Positions 8,485-16,540 of a DNA stretch of 50,228 bases are shown here, piece after piece. Origin of the DNA: DASRCB01 sp035653295 (lineage in GTDB: Bacteria; Acidobacteriota; Terriglobia; Bryobacterales; Bryobacteraceae); contig DASRCB010000167.1 of NCBI GenBank assembly GCA_035653295.1, positions 1 through 50,228 on the forward strand, in the 5' to 3' direction. The notes under the pieces are model-generated. The model saw only the letters and a list, made by a program, of their open reading frames with translations. It was not told where the DNA came from and made no database searches. Each line of letters starts with the position of its first letter. Positions within the stretch are counted from its first letter, which is position 1. A program made the translations under genes and the position numbers.

Positions 8485-9684
8485 TTAGTGCGTAGGCTTG
8501 TCCTTCGGCGGCGCAGAGGCGTGGAACTCGTGTTGAACGCGCTGGGTATAGTCGGCGAGCAACTGCTCGACGCGCGCTAGGCTGGGTGATTTGACGATGA
8601 GCCCGATGTGGTGCTCCTTCTCCATACGCCACACGATCTCGGGGTCGGCGAAGGACGAGGTGTCGGGGTACTGGTGGCGGGCGAGGGAGACGAGCAGGCC
8701 GGCGTAGTCGTTGCGAGGCTCGGGCGGCTGGTAAGGCGCGCTGCCGCCGGCGATCTCGACTTTGGCCCATTCGGCCCAGAGGTTCAGGCCGGTAGCGGCT
8801 TCGACCAGGTCGGCGATGTTGGCGCCGCCAACGCGAGCCGAGGTCTCGAGGAAGTAGATGCGGTCATCGGCGTGAGCGCGGATGAACTCGGTATGCGAGA
8901 CGCCGCGTAGCATGCCGAGCTCGGTCGTTACGCGCTCGTTCTCGGCGCGCAGGCGGCGGGCGATGTCGCTGTCGCGGTCGAGGATGCGCGTGGTGAAGAT
9001 GCCGCCTTCGTGCGAGACCTCCATCGGCGGGCGGCCGTAGCCGCTGGCGACGGAGAACAGGACTTTCCGTTCGTAGATGATGCTGTCGACGTGATAGATG
9101 TCGCCGGGGATGAACTGCTCGATGAGGTAGTGCGACTGCATGTCGCCGAGGGTGTCGAGCAGGCGCCAGAACTGTTCGGAGTCGTGGACCTTTTTGATGC
9201 CGATGGCCCCGGCCATGGAGCGCGGCTTGACGACCCAGGGCGGCGCGACGCGAGACATGAAGTCGCGCAGCAGATCGTAGTTGAGGACGTGCTGGAAGTC
9301 GGGAACCGGGATGCCGGCTTCGCGCGCGCGGCGGCGCATGGCCAGCTTGTCGCGGAAGTGGCGCGCAGTGGTCTCGCCCATGCCGGGGACGCGAAGGTGC
9401 TCGCGGAGCATGGCGGCGACTTCAACGTCGAAATCGTCGAGCGGGACGATGCGATCGAAGAGGCGGGTGCGGGCGAGGTAGCTGACAGCGTTGATGGTGT
9501 GCTCGCGATTCCACTTGTGGTCCTCGTCGGGCATGTAGAAGATCTCGTCGATGGCCTCGAGTGGGAAGTGGGCGGTGTCCTTGATGCTTTCGGAGGTGAG
9601 CAGGACGACGCGGCAGCCCTGGCGTTTGCATTCGCGGAGGAAGGCGTGTCCTTTTTCGTAGCTGGCGAGGGCGAGGAGGGTCAT
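8485..9684 (-). CDS. ATP-grasp carboxylate-amine ligase (third in cluster)
   Basis: A 399-residue ATP-grasp protein. It has an N-terminal Rossmann-like segment (MTLLALASYEKGHAF), a central ATP-binding region (PPWVVKPRSMAGAIGIKKV, YLIEQFIPGD) and the metal/ATP segment FLETSARVGGANIADLVE. The architecture resembles carbamoyl-phosphate-synthase-like and amino-acid ligases. They activate a carboxylate as an acyl phosphate and couple it to an amine. The ATG at 9684 is chosen because the longer reading frame (to 9741) would translate a GC-rich palindromic repeat. It is the last gene of the esterase/ligase/peptidase operon but is separated from the others by 175 bases that hold two REP-like elements, so it may be partly independently expressed. 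Substrates are unknown. Confidence 0.8.
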   Translation of the reverse strand: MTLLALASYEKGHAFLRECKRQGCRVVLLTSESIKDTAHFPLEAIDEIFYMPDEDHKWNREHTINAVSYLARTRLFDRIVPLDDFDVEVAAMLREHLRVPGMGETTARHFRDKLAMRRRAREAGIPVPDFQHVLNYDLLRDFMSRVAPPWVVKPRSMAGAIGIKKVHDSEQFWRLLDTLGDMQSHYLIEQFIPGDIYHVDSIIYERKVLFSVASGYGRPPMEVSHEGGIFTTRILDRDSDIARRLRAENERVTTELGMLRGVSHTEFIRAHADDRIYFLETSARVGGANIADLVEAATGLNLWAEWAKVEIAGGSAPYQPPEPRNDYAGLLVSLARHQYPDTSSFADPEIVWRMEKEHHIGLIVKSPSLARVEQLLADYTQRVQHEFHASAPPKDKPTH

Positions 9685-9698
9685 GGTCGGCCTCGGAA

Positions 9699-9739
9699 GG
9701 CGGGCTGGGAGCCCGCCGCAGGCAGAGTGCCTGCCCCAC
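9699..9739. repeat. REP-like palindromic element, copy 1
   Basis: Two adjacent hairpins: ggcgggct/agcccgcc (9699-9716) and gcaggc/gcctgc (9718-9734). The near-identical second copy starts 112 bases further on. The pair resembles a bacterial interspersed (BIME-type) element within an operon and could modulate readthrough to the last ligase gene. Confidence 0.75.
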
Positions 9740-9810
9740 ATGGGAGGAAGGTGGGTACTGCGTTAAGCGAGTCCATGGTGTTGTTGGCCGAAGCCTGCCC
9801 TAGAGGACCA

Positions 9811-9850
9811 GGCGGGCTGGGAGCCCGCCGCAGGCCGAGGGCCTGCCCCC
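9811..9850. repeat. REP-like palindromic element, copy 2
   Basis: It repeats the first 24 bases of the copy at 9699 exactly, then a second hairpin caggcc/ggcctg. It starts only 9 bases after the stop of the second ATP-grasp gene in the direction of transcription (that gene ends at 9860), so on the mRNA it forms a hairpin immediately 3' of that gene. Confidence 0.75.
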
Positions 9851-9859
9851 CAAAGGTGG

Positions 9860-11011
9860 TCATTGGGACGCGGCTCCGTCGAGGAAGGCGGCGCTGGCGC
9901 CGACCCATTCCATCTCTTTGTTGTGGTCGACACCCATCTGGGGGCCGCGGCCCATGCGGACTACCGTGTTGACCGGGCGGAGGGTGTCCTGCCAGAGATA
10001 CATGATGCGGACCTCGACTTTGGTTGGGCCTGCGGGGGTGTCTATTACCGGGCGGAAGTTGACGCGCTGCTGGAGGATGTAGCTGGAGCGCTGGTCTTCG
10101 GGGATGGCGGCGATCTGATCGTGTGTGGGGCCGACGATGACGCCGGTGCCTGCGAAGGAATAGAGAGGCTTGAGGACCCAGTTTTCGGGGTCGTCGACTT
10201 CGGTGAGAAAGATCGTCTTCGGCGCGGCCGGGTGGTTGATGTAGGGGAGCGAGAACTTGCTCAGGCGGAAGAACCAGTTGGGGTGACCGGCCCATTCCAC
10301 TTCGAGGTCGTCGCGGAAATCGAATGGCAGTTGGATGTTGCGGCGCTCGATCTCGTCCACGATGGCGCGGTTGTAAATGCGATCGATGCGAGTTCCATCG
10401 TGGTAGAGATGACGGCCTGTTTTTTTGATATGAGATATGTCGACGGTCTTAACGCCGAACCAGCGCTGGGTCATGAGGAAATCGTGGCGTGTTTTCTGGT
10501 TCCATGGATCGATTTCCATTAATACGACGTTTTTGGGATCGCAGGCGCCAATGATGGCCTCGCGCAGTCGCTCGTGGTAGTCCGTGCAAAGGCGGTCAGT
10601 AAGGTTCCGGTCCAGGTCGTAGGCCTCGCGATAGGCTTCGGCCAACAGCAACTGATAGGCGTAGAGCGAGGGGAAGCCCTGGATCTCCACCAGCTTCGGC
10701 TGGCGATCCTCGTCGAGGCCGAAGTCGGCCTGCACGAACAATGGGTGCGGGTCTTCGTTGGGCACGCGCCAGCGGTCGGGGACGGCGCGGCGCGAATCGG
10801 CCTGATATTGCGGGTTGGCCAGAAGCTGCTCGCACATTTCGCGACCGTAGCGCGCCATCTGCTCGATCAACTCAGTGGGAAAGAAGCACGGCGTTTCGCT
10901 GTGGCGGAACTGGGGCGGCTCGCCAGTGCGCTGCTGGAGGATATCGAGAAAGCGCCGGTACTTCTCCGGCGACCACCTCTCGTTAAACCGCCGCCGGTAC
11001 GAGGGAAGCAA
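9860..11011 (-). CDS. ATP-grasp-type ligase (second in cluster)
   Basis: About 383 residues if it starts at the TTG at 11011, which has GGAG nine bases upstream and overlaps the preceding aminopeptidase gene by 29 bases. The open frame runs to 11185, but the extra residues are a Ser/Thr/Ala-rich shadow of that gene. Visible features are VEIQGFPSLYAYQ, WFFRLSKFSLPYI and the ATP-grasp-like lysine strand WVLKPLYSFAGTGVIVG. It is distinct in sequence from the other two ATP-grasp proteins in the operon, so it probably adds a different building block. It resembles no characterised enzyme I can name with certainty. The start codon is the least certain point. Confidence 0.72.
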   Translation of the reverse strand: MLPSYRRRFNERWSPEKYRRFLDILQQRTGEPPQFRHSETPCFFPTELIEQMARYGREMCEQLLANPQYQADSRRAVPDRWRVPNEDPHPLFVQADFGLDEDRQPKLVEIQGFPSLYAYQLLLAEAYREAYDLDRNLTDRLCTDYHERLREAIIGACDPKNVVLMEIDPWNQKTRHDFLMTQRWFGVKTVDISHIKKTGRHLYHDGTRIDRIYNRAIVDEIERRNIQLPFDFRDDLEVEWAGHPNWFFRLSKFSLPYINHPAAPKTIFLTEVDDPENWVLKPLYSFAGTGVIVGPTHDQIAAIPEDQRSSYILQQRVNFRPVIDTPAGPTKVEVRIMYLWQDTLRPVNTVVRMGRGPQMGVDHNKEMEWVGASAAFLDGAASQ

Positions 11012-12035
11012 GGAGGAAGGCTCCGGTGCGCATGATCTGGAGGCCGTCGATCCAGATGTCGAAGCGGCGGCCGACCACGTCGATGTGGGTAGAGGAGTAC
11101 CAGTCGGCGCCGGTGTGCGCGCCATACGGGTTGCCGAAGGCGATGTGAATGCCGGGGATCTTTTCGTCCTGGAGGATATTACCAATCACGTCGCGCACGG
11201 CGATGTTCGTGCCGATGGCGAACTCGCCAACGCGATCGCTGTTCTCGTCGGTGTGGCAGTACCGCCAGAAGTCCTCTTCGAGCTGGCGGTTTTCGGAGTG
11301 GGCTTCGACGAGGCGGCCGTCACGGATCCGGAGCGTCAGCGGAGCGGCGGCAAGGTCGCCGTACTTCTCGCAGAGGTAATCGCCGACGACGCCATCGACG
11401 ACAAACACGCCGTTCACGTTTAGGGGCGTGGTGAAGGTTTCGCCGCCGGGCAGGTTGCCCCATTTATTGGGGCTGATGATGCCGCTGGTTTTGATCCATT
11501 TCAGGCGGGGGGTGAAGTCGGCGACGAGGTCCGTGCCGGCGGGATTCGTGGCGCGGATCTGGCGGGCGGCTCCGGCCATCTGCCAAACCTGGGTGCTGAT
11601 GCGGTCGACTTCCTCGAAGTCGGCGCGCATGCCTTCGAGCATGATGCGGCGGTCGATGTTGACCATGTGCGCGTGGCGCATGCGGCGTCGATTGACGACG
11701 TCGGTCATCTGCATGCGCGTGCGCAGCTCGTTGGTTTGCGCGCGGACGGCGAAGATGCTGACGTCGCTCGATTCCATGTCGTCCAGCACGGGCTGAGGCA
11801 TGTCCTTCAGCGGGCGCGGCGCGAGCTCTTCGAGAATCCAGGCATTAAAGACGAGGCCGCGCCGACGGAGTTGATCGGCGATGCTGGCGGCGATTTCCTG
11901 GCAGGCGTGATCAGTAATGAGCGTGACCTTTTCGTCGGGCTGAATGCGCAGGCAGCACTCGATGGCATTGCGCGCTCCGGGCGAAAGCTCCGGGTCGAAG
12001 GGCGTGCCGAGGAGGATGTGTTTTGCGTCGTTCAA
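10983..12035 (-). CDS. M29-family metallo-aminopeptidase
   Basis: A 350-residue aminopeptidase of the AmpS/PepS (M29) type, which removes N-terminal residues from peptides using two divalent metals. Expected ligands are present: Glu199 in NLPGGET, Glu271 in VGEFAIGTN, His297 in GIHIAFG, and His317/Asp319 in STHIDV. The inferred start is TTG at 12035, whose TTGA overlaps the stop of the upstream carboxylate-amine ligase. This is the only start that avoids a long Arg/His-rich shadow region, and it gives the usual family length. Lying inside a ligase operon, it may trim or recycle the peptide-like product rather than serve bulk peptide turnover. Confidence 0.87.
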   Translation of the reverse strand: MNDAKHILLGTPFDPELSPGARNAIECCLRIQPDEKVTLITDHACQEIAASIADQLRRRGLVFNAWILEELAPRPLKDMPQPVLDDMESSDVSIFAVRAQTNELRTRMQMTDVVNRRRMRHAHMVNIDRRIMLEGMRADFEEVDRISTQVWQMAGAARQIRATNPAGTDLVADFTPRLKWIKTSGIISPNKWGNLPGGETFTTPLNVNGVFVVDGVVGDYLCEKYGDLAAAPLTLRIRDGRLVEAHSENRQLEEDFWRYCHTDENSDRVGEFAIGTNIAVRDVIGNILQDEKIPGIHIAFGNPYGAHTGADWYSSTHIDVVGRRFDIWIDGLQIMRTGAFLLASLVPAAV

Positions 12036-13168
12036 TGGGCCCTGCCTGCGGCCGCGGGCGCGAAGAGGCCCTGCTCGGTTTCGTCGATCATGTAATCGAC
12101 AACCTTGTTCAGGTCGTTGGTTTCGGCGAAGACGCGAAGCTGGCGGTCGGCGCCGGTTCCCTGCTCCAGCATGCGCTCGACGTACGCCAGCTCTTGTGTG
12201 CTGCCCAGCTCTTCGGCTTCGGGAGCGATCATCTCCAGCAGCTCGCGGATGAGGTCGCGCTCCGGCACTTCGGTCTGCTTGCCGAAATCGATGAGCTTGC
12301 CATCGAGGCCATATCGCGAGGCCCGCCACTTGTTCTCCATGATGAGCGCGCGGCTGTAGTGGCGGAAGGTCATGTTGCGCTCGTGCAGGCGATACAGCAT
12401 GGCGATGATGGCCTGGCACATGGCGGCGATGGCGATGGTTTCGTCCAGCCGCATGGGAATGTCGCAGATGCGGAACTCCAGCGTGGGGAAGTGGGGGTGC
12501 GGGCGGATGTCCCACCAGATCTTCTTGGCGTTATCGATGCAGTTGGTTTTGATGAGCAGGTTGACGAAGTTATCGAACTCCGACCAGCTGTGGAACAGGT
12601 CCGGGATATTGGTGCGCGGGAACTTGTCGAACACTTTACAGCGGTAGGATTTCAGGCCGGTGTCCATGCCCAGCCAGAACGGCGAGTTGGTGGAGAGCGC
12701 GAGCAGGTGCGGCAGGAAGTAGCGGGCGCCGTTCATGATCTGGATCGCGGTTTCGCGGTCCTCGATGCCGACGTGGATGTGCAGGCCGAAGATGAGGTTC
12801 GAGCGGGCGACCATCTTAAGGTCTTCGACGATGACGCGGTAGCGCTCGTCGGGATAGATCTCCTGCTTGCTCCACTGCGCGAAGGGGTGCGTCGCGCCGG
12901 CGGCGAGCCGGAGGTTGTTCTGCCGGGCGAGGTTGACCATCTGCTGGCGGATGGAGCGGACCTCTTCCTTGGCCTCTTTGATGTTCCTGCAGACGCCGGT
13001 TCCGATTTCGATGACCGACTGGTGCATCTCCGGCTTCACGCGCTCGGCGAGCAGTGCCTTACCCTTCTGGACGATTTCCTGCTGGATATGGGAACGCAGG
13101 TCGCGGGTCTCGGGATCGACGGTCTGGTATTCCTCTTCGATCCCGATGCTGAAGCTCGGGCGAGTCAT
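12032..13168 (-). CDS. GCS2-family carboxylate-amine ligase (YbdK type)
   Basis: A 378-residue member of the glutamate-cysteine ligase 2 family. It starts with the signature FSIGIEEEYQTVD and carries GLHIHVGIED, LLALSTNSPFWLG and the core around FRICDIPMRLDE. YbdK-type enzymes make an amide bond from a glutamate-like carboxylate and an amine with ATP. Only some act on cysteine, so glutathione synthesis should not be assumed. The ATG at 13168 overlaps the stop of the upstream ATP-grasp gene as ATGA, and its own stop overlaps the aminopeptidase start as TTGA. This argues for translational coupling and a joint pathway. Confidence 0.9.
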   Translation of the reverse strand: MTRPSFSIGIEEEYQTVDPETRDLRSHIQQEIVQKGKALLAERVKPEMHQSVIEIGTGVCRNIKEAKEEVRSIRQQMVNLARQNNLRLAAGATHPFAQWSKQEIYPDERYRVIVEDLKMVARSNLIFGLHIHVGIEDRETAIQIMNGARYFLPHLLALSTNSPFWLGMDTGLKSYRCKVFDKFPRTNIPDLFHSWSEFDNFVNLLIKTNCIDNAKKIWWDIRPHPHFPTLEFRICDIPMRLDETIAIAAMCQAIIAMLYRLHERNMTFRHYSRALIMENKWRASRYGLDGKLIDFGKQTEVPERDLIRELLEMIAPEAEELGSTQELAYVERMLEQGTGADRQLRVFAETNDLNKVVDYMIDETEQGLFAPAAAGRAH

Positions 13169-14121
13169 GCGGCGCCTCCGCGCGTCTTTTCGCCGGAGAG
13201 GAACTTCGACCAGTTGAATCCGGCAGCGGCGGTCTTCGGTTCCTGCGCGCGCTGCACGGCCATTTCGGCGACGGAGTCGACGATCCACTTGAAATTTTCC
13301 GCCCCGACGGATTCGAGGCCGGCGTCGGGCGCAGGATTCATGAAGTCGATGGCGTAAGGGATGCCGTTTTCGACGGCGAACTCGACGGTGTTGAGGTCGT
13401 AGCCGAGGGCGCGGCAGAGGGTCAGGCAATCGCGGACAATGCGGTCGTGAAGTTCGGGAGCAGCGGGCGGATTACCCGGCACGTACCGTAAGTGATGCGG
13501 CTGGCCGGGATCGTAGCGCATCACGTGAACCTTCTTCTGATCGACGACGTAGCAGCGGAAATACTCGGTAAACTTCACCGCCGCCTGGAGCGTCATGCAC
13601 AGGCGGCCGCTCTCATCGTAGGCGCGGAAGAAATCCTCGGGCGAATCCACTTTATAGACGCTTTTCCAGCCGCCGCCATCGTGGGGCTTGAGGAACGCCG
13701 GGAAGCCGACGTAGCGGAAAACGTCGTCCCAGTTGAGCGGGTACTCGAGATTGCGCATGGAGCGGTCGGTGGTGCCGGGCGGGTGTTCTTTGTGGGGGAG
13801 CAGGACCGTGGCAGGCACTGCGACGCCGAGCTTCGAGGCGAGGGCGTAGTTGAAGAACTTGTCGTCGGCGCTCCACCAGAAGGGGTTGTTGATGACCTTC
13901 GTGCCGGTGAGCACGGCGTGCTTCAGATACGACCGGTAGAAGGGGATGTCGTGGGAGATGCGATCTACGATGACGTCGTAGCCGCAGGGCTCGGCCATGC
14001 GCACGCCGCCGGTGCGGAGGTGCTCGGCGGAGACACCGGCGACGTTCATTTCGTTGATGCGGTTAACGAGGGCAGGAGGGAACGAGTCCTCCATGCCGTA
14101 GAGAACGGCGATCCTGCTCAT
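13165..14121 (-). CDS. ATP-grasp ligase, RimK-like (first in cluster)
   Basis: A 318-residue protein with an N-terminal domain (MSRIAVLYGMEDSFP), the ATP-grasp lysine strand FPAFLKPHDGGGWKSVYKV, and the metal-binding end AIDFMNPAPDAG, where Asp and Asn are in the usual positions. It is predicted to activate a carboxylate by ATP and join it to an amine. The ATG at 14121 overlaps the esterase stop as ATGA, which fixes the start in preference to one at 14151. The downstream GCS2 gene overlaps it in the same manner. The substrate is unknown. Confidence 0.85.
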   Translation of the reverse strand: MSRIAVLYGMEDSFPPALVNRINEMNVAGVSAEHLRTGGVRMAEPCGYDVIVDRISHDIPFYRSYLKHAVLTGTKVINNPFWWSADDKFFNYALASKLGVAVPATVLLPHKEHPPGTTDRSMRNLEYPLNWDDVFRYVGFPAFLKPHDGGGWKSVYKVDSPEDFFRAYDESGRLCMTLQAAVKFTEYFRCYVVDQKKVHVMRYDPGQPHHLRYVPGNPPAAPELHDRIVRDCLTLCRALGYDLNTVEFAVENGIPYAIDFMNPAPDAGLESVGAENFKWIVDSVAEMAVQRAQEPKTAAAGFNWSKFLSGEKTRGGAA

Positions 14122-14849
14122 ACGAAGAATTTCCTTGCCATATCGTGCCACCAGGGCCAGTCGTGGCCGAAGCCTTCCCAGACATCGAGGAGGTGCGGGA
14201 TGTGCTTCACGCCGAACTCATGGGCCATTTTCACATTTTGATCGAAGAGCGGGTCGTGGTTACCGACCGCCAGGACATAGTAATGACGGCGGAACTGGTC
14301 GAGGAACCAGGAGTCGTACGTATTGGGCAGGTAGTCGAGCGGGGAGTTGAAGTACGCGTCCTGGTTGTAGAACCCGTTGAGGAAGCGCTTCGGGATATTG
14401 AACGCGCCGGACATGCTGACCGCGTAGGTGACGATGTCGGGGTGGCGCAGGGCGAAGTTGACGGCGTGGTAGCCGCCGAAGCTGCAGCCGGTGGCGCCCA
14501 TTTGCGGCCAGCTGGTGCGATTGCGGACGAAAGGCGTGAACTCGACGACAAGGTACGCGTCGAAGGCGTTCTGGCGATCGAGGCGGCCCTGCGGGCTGGC
14601 CCAGGAGTTATACCAGGATTCCTGATCGACGGAGTCGACACAGAACACCTGAAGCTCGCCGCGCTCGATTTTGGGTGAAAGGGCGTGGACCATGCCGCGC
14701 TCTTCGTATTCCCAGAAGCGTCCGCCGGAAGTGGGAAAGACGACGATGGGGAAGCCGGCGTGGCCGTAGGCGAGCAGTTCCATGTCGCGGTGGAGGGATG
14801 GGCTGAACCACTTGATGTAGTCGCGGCGCACGCCGTAACAGTGTCGCAT
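14118..14849 (-). CDS. Esterase (alpha/beta hydrolase, putative esterase family)
   Basis: A 243-residue alpha/beta hydrolase of the esterase-D/putative-esterase family. The nucleophile is Ser123 in GCSFGGYHA, with candidate acid Asp199 in GNHDPLF and His229 in GFGHDWPWW. There is no signal peptide, so it is cytosolic. It is the first gene of the coupled ATP-grasp/GCS2/aminopeptidase operon and overlaps the next gene by 4 bases. It might release the product from an ester or thioester, or remove a protecting acyl group. That role is inferred only from the neighbourhood. There is no clear ribosome-binding site before the ATG at 14849; the upstream sequence is heptamer repeat. Confidence 0.88.
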   Translation of the reverse strand: MRHCYGVRRDYIKWFSPSLHRDMELLAYGHAGFPIVVFPTSGGRFWEYEERGMVHALSPKIERGELQVFCVDSVDQESWYNSWASPQGRLDRQNAFDAYLVVEFTPFVRNRTSWPQMGATGCSFGGYHAVNFALRHPDIVTYAVSMSGAFNIPKRFLNGFYNQDAYFNSPLDYLPNTYDSWFLDQFRRHYYVLAVGNHDPLFDQNVKMAHEFGVKHIPHLLDVWEGFGHDWPWWHDMARKFFV

Positions 14850-15601
14850 ACGGGGGCCAGCGGACGGGGATCAGGGGTCAGGGGAGAGGGGTCAGGGGTC
14901 AGGGGCCAGGGATCAGGGATCAGTTCGGTGACCGATGAAAGGCCGGGGTCCGAAAGCCCGGGGTCCGGGGACCGGGGTCCGGGGTCCGAAAAGCCGTGGT
15001 CCGGGGCCCGTGGTCCGTGGTCCGCTGTGTGCTGCACCTCTACTCCGTCGTTGGGTTCGATTTCGGGTGTGCTGTCAATTGGTTGCGGGTCGTTCGGGTC
15101 GTGTTCGTTTGTGGGATTAGGTTCGTTTGGCGCGTTTTCCGGGTCGTAATCCATTAGGGTTTTGTATGCCCTGGACATTTGGCGCTCGTAGCGGGATTCG
15201 TAGCGGCTTAGGAGCTCGAGGGCTTTGGTGAAGTCGGCCATGGCGCGGAAGGAGCGGTACGTCTTTTCGTCGGGTGGGAGCTGGCAGGGGCCCATCAGGC
15301 CGGCTTCGTATTTGTACGCTGTTTTCTCGAGGGCCCAGACGCGGCGGATGCGCCATGCGCAGGCGGCGATCGATTCGACCTGAAGGCGCTGGAACGGTGT
15401 CGAGGGACGGAACTCGTCGTCCAGTTCGGTGGACAGTTGCAGGAAGCGCTCGGCCGGCTCGGTCGGCAGGACGATGATTTCGCTGAGCAGACCGTGCTTC
15501 ACGGCATTGCGGCATGAGCGCAGTTTGCCCTCGGGGGTTTTGGGCCCGTGGGATTTGGCGCCATTTTCGCGCGAGGAGCGGATACGACGTTCGGAAGACA
15601 T
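14231..15601 (-). CDS. Hypothetical protein with NGAKSHGPKTPEGK motif; 3' end degenerate
   Basis: The first ~150 residues look like a real protein. They begin MSSERRIRSSRENGAKSHGP, carry a 'KTPEGKLRSCRNAVKHGLLS' motif and then a helical, Arg/Glu-rich body. This kind of small protein recurs in acidobacterial genomes with no known function. The ATG at 15601 is preceded by GGAGGGAAG. From about residue 165 the frame turns into acidic Asn/Pro sequence, then Pro-Asp repeats encoded by tandem heptamers. It then runs on without a stop for 619 bases inside the esterase gene in another frame, as low-quality Ser/Thr/Ala sequence. The natural C-terminus was probably lost, and the esterase-overlapping part is likely not functional protein. 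Confidence 0.6.
   Translation of the reverse strand: MSSERRIRSSRENGAKSHGPKTPEGKLRSCRNAVKHGLLSEIIVLPTEPAERFLQLSTELDDEFRPSTPFQRLQVESIAACAWRIRRVWALEKTAYKYEAGLMGPCQLPPDEKTYRSFRAMADFTKALELLSRYESRYERQMSRAYKTLMDYDPENAPNEPNPTNEHDPNDPQPIDSTPEIEPNDGVEVQHTADHGPRAPDHGFSDPGPRSPDPGLSDPGLSSVTELIPDPWPLTPDPSPLTPDPRPLAPVCDTVTACAATTSSGSAHPSTATWNCSPTATPASPSSSFPLPADASGNTKSAAWSTPFHPKSSAASFRCSVSTPSIRNPGITPGPARRAASIARTPSTRTLSSSSRLSSAIAPAGRKWAPPAAASAATTPSTSPCATPTSSPTRSACPARSISRSASSTGSTTRTRTSTPRSTTCPIRTTPGSSTSSAVITMSWRSVTTTRSSIKM
14866..15023. repeat. Degenerate tandem heptamers (ggggtca / ggggtcc)
   Basis: Two blocks of imperfect 7-base repeats: ggggtca/gggatca types at 14866-14921 and ggggtcc/gggaccg/tggtccg types at 14942-15023. 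They lie just upstream of the esterase ATG and inside the 3' part of the hypothetical gene. On the coding strand they read as TGACCCC-type units, giving Pro-Asp-Pro repeats. Such unstable repeats commonly expand by slippage. Confidence 0.9.
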
Positions 15602-15769
15602 TGAAGACTTCCCTCCTGGCCCCATCTTCACCCGAGGAGTCAAGCTTTTTGCGCCTAATTTTTCGGAAACCTTTTTGGATTCAGGACGATAGGCGTGTTC
15701 AAAGCCTTGTGAATGCCCCGCCGAGCCGCCGCCATGCGGCGGGAACTCCGGCCCGGAGCCCGGAGTCTA

Positions 15770-16540
15770 ATGGCCATGCTCGAAGTTCGGCTGCTCACCA
15801 AGTTGTACAGCGGCATTGCAGCCGTCGAGCGCGTCAGTTTCGAGATCCGGCCGGGCGAGATCCTCGGATATCTCGGCCCTAACGGCGCGGGCAAGAGCAC
15901 CACTGTAAAGATGCTTACTGGCCTGATCGAGCCGACATCGGGCCATATCATTTTCCACGGTCAGGATGCCCGCTCCGACCTGAGGTCGTATCAGCGACGG
16001 CTTGGTTATGTTCCAGAGGAGGCGCACCTGTATCCGCACCTTAGCGGGCGGGAGTATCTTCAGCTCGCCGGCCGGATTCGTGGCATACCTCGCCGGGTGC
16101 TCGAACCCAAAATGGACGAACTCCTTCGCCTGTTCGGGCTGTGGGAGGACCGTTTCTCATCGCTGAGTGCGTATTCCAAGGGCATGCGCCAGAAAATCCT
16201 GCTTTCGGCCGCGCTGCTCCACAACCCCGAGTTGCTGATTCTCGACGAGCCTTTCTCCGGGCTTGACGTCAACACCGCGCTGGTGCTGCGGAGTCTGCTG
16301 CACGCGCTCGCTGCCCGAGGCAGGATGGTGCTCTACAGCTCGCACGTGCTCGAGGTGGTGGAAAAGGTTTGTAATCGAATCCTGATTCTGCGGAAGGGGC
16401 GCGTGGTGGCCCACGATTCGGTAGCAAGGCTGCGCGAAATGATGGCCGAATCGTCGCTCGAGGGCATCTTCGCCCAGCTCACCGAACCCGAGAATTGCGA
16501 CGCCATCGCGCATCGAATTCTCGATGTGGTCGCGACTTGA
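15770..16540 (+). CDS. ABC transporter ATP-binding protein
   Basis: A 256-residue ABC ATPase with Walker A GPNGAGKST, a Q-loop near GYVPEEAHLYP, a variant signature YSKGMRQK in place of LSGGQ, Walker B LLILDEP and a switch His in YSSHVLE. The start is placed at the ATG at 15770, with GGAG just upstream; 15776 is also possible. The signature variant and 'ALLHNPELLILDEPFSGLD' order are typical of ABC-2-type exporters. The stop overlaps the next gene's TTG as TTGA, so it is translationally coupled to the giant permease. The complex is predicted to export or modify something at the inner membrane; the cargo is unknown. Confidence 0.92.
   Translation: MAMLEVRLLTKLYSGIAAVERVSFEIRPGEILGYLGPNGAGKSTTVKMLTGLIEPTSGHIIFHGQDARSDLRSYQRRLGYVPEEAHLYPHLSGREYLQLAGRIRGIPRRVLEPKMDELLRLFGLWEDRFSSLSAYSKGMRQKILLSAALLHNPELLILDEPFSGLDVNTALVLRSLLHALAARGRMVLYSSHVLEVVEKVCNRILILRKGRVVAHDSVARLREMMAESSLEGIFAQLTEPENCDAIAHRILDVVAT

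Noticed and set aside
12032..13168. Glutathione biosynthesis as the role of the GCS2/ATP-grasp cluster
   Set aside because: The ligase is of the YbdK branch, there are three ATP-grasp enzymes rather than one GshB, and an aminopeptidase and esterase are coupled. The set is richer than a glutathione pathway.
12023..13357. A 444-codon plus-strand frame opposite the GCS2 ligase
   Set aside because: It is a shadow of GC-rich codons. The minus-strand protein has the GCS2 signature and perfect overlap junctions.
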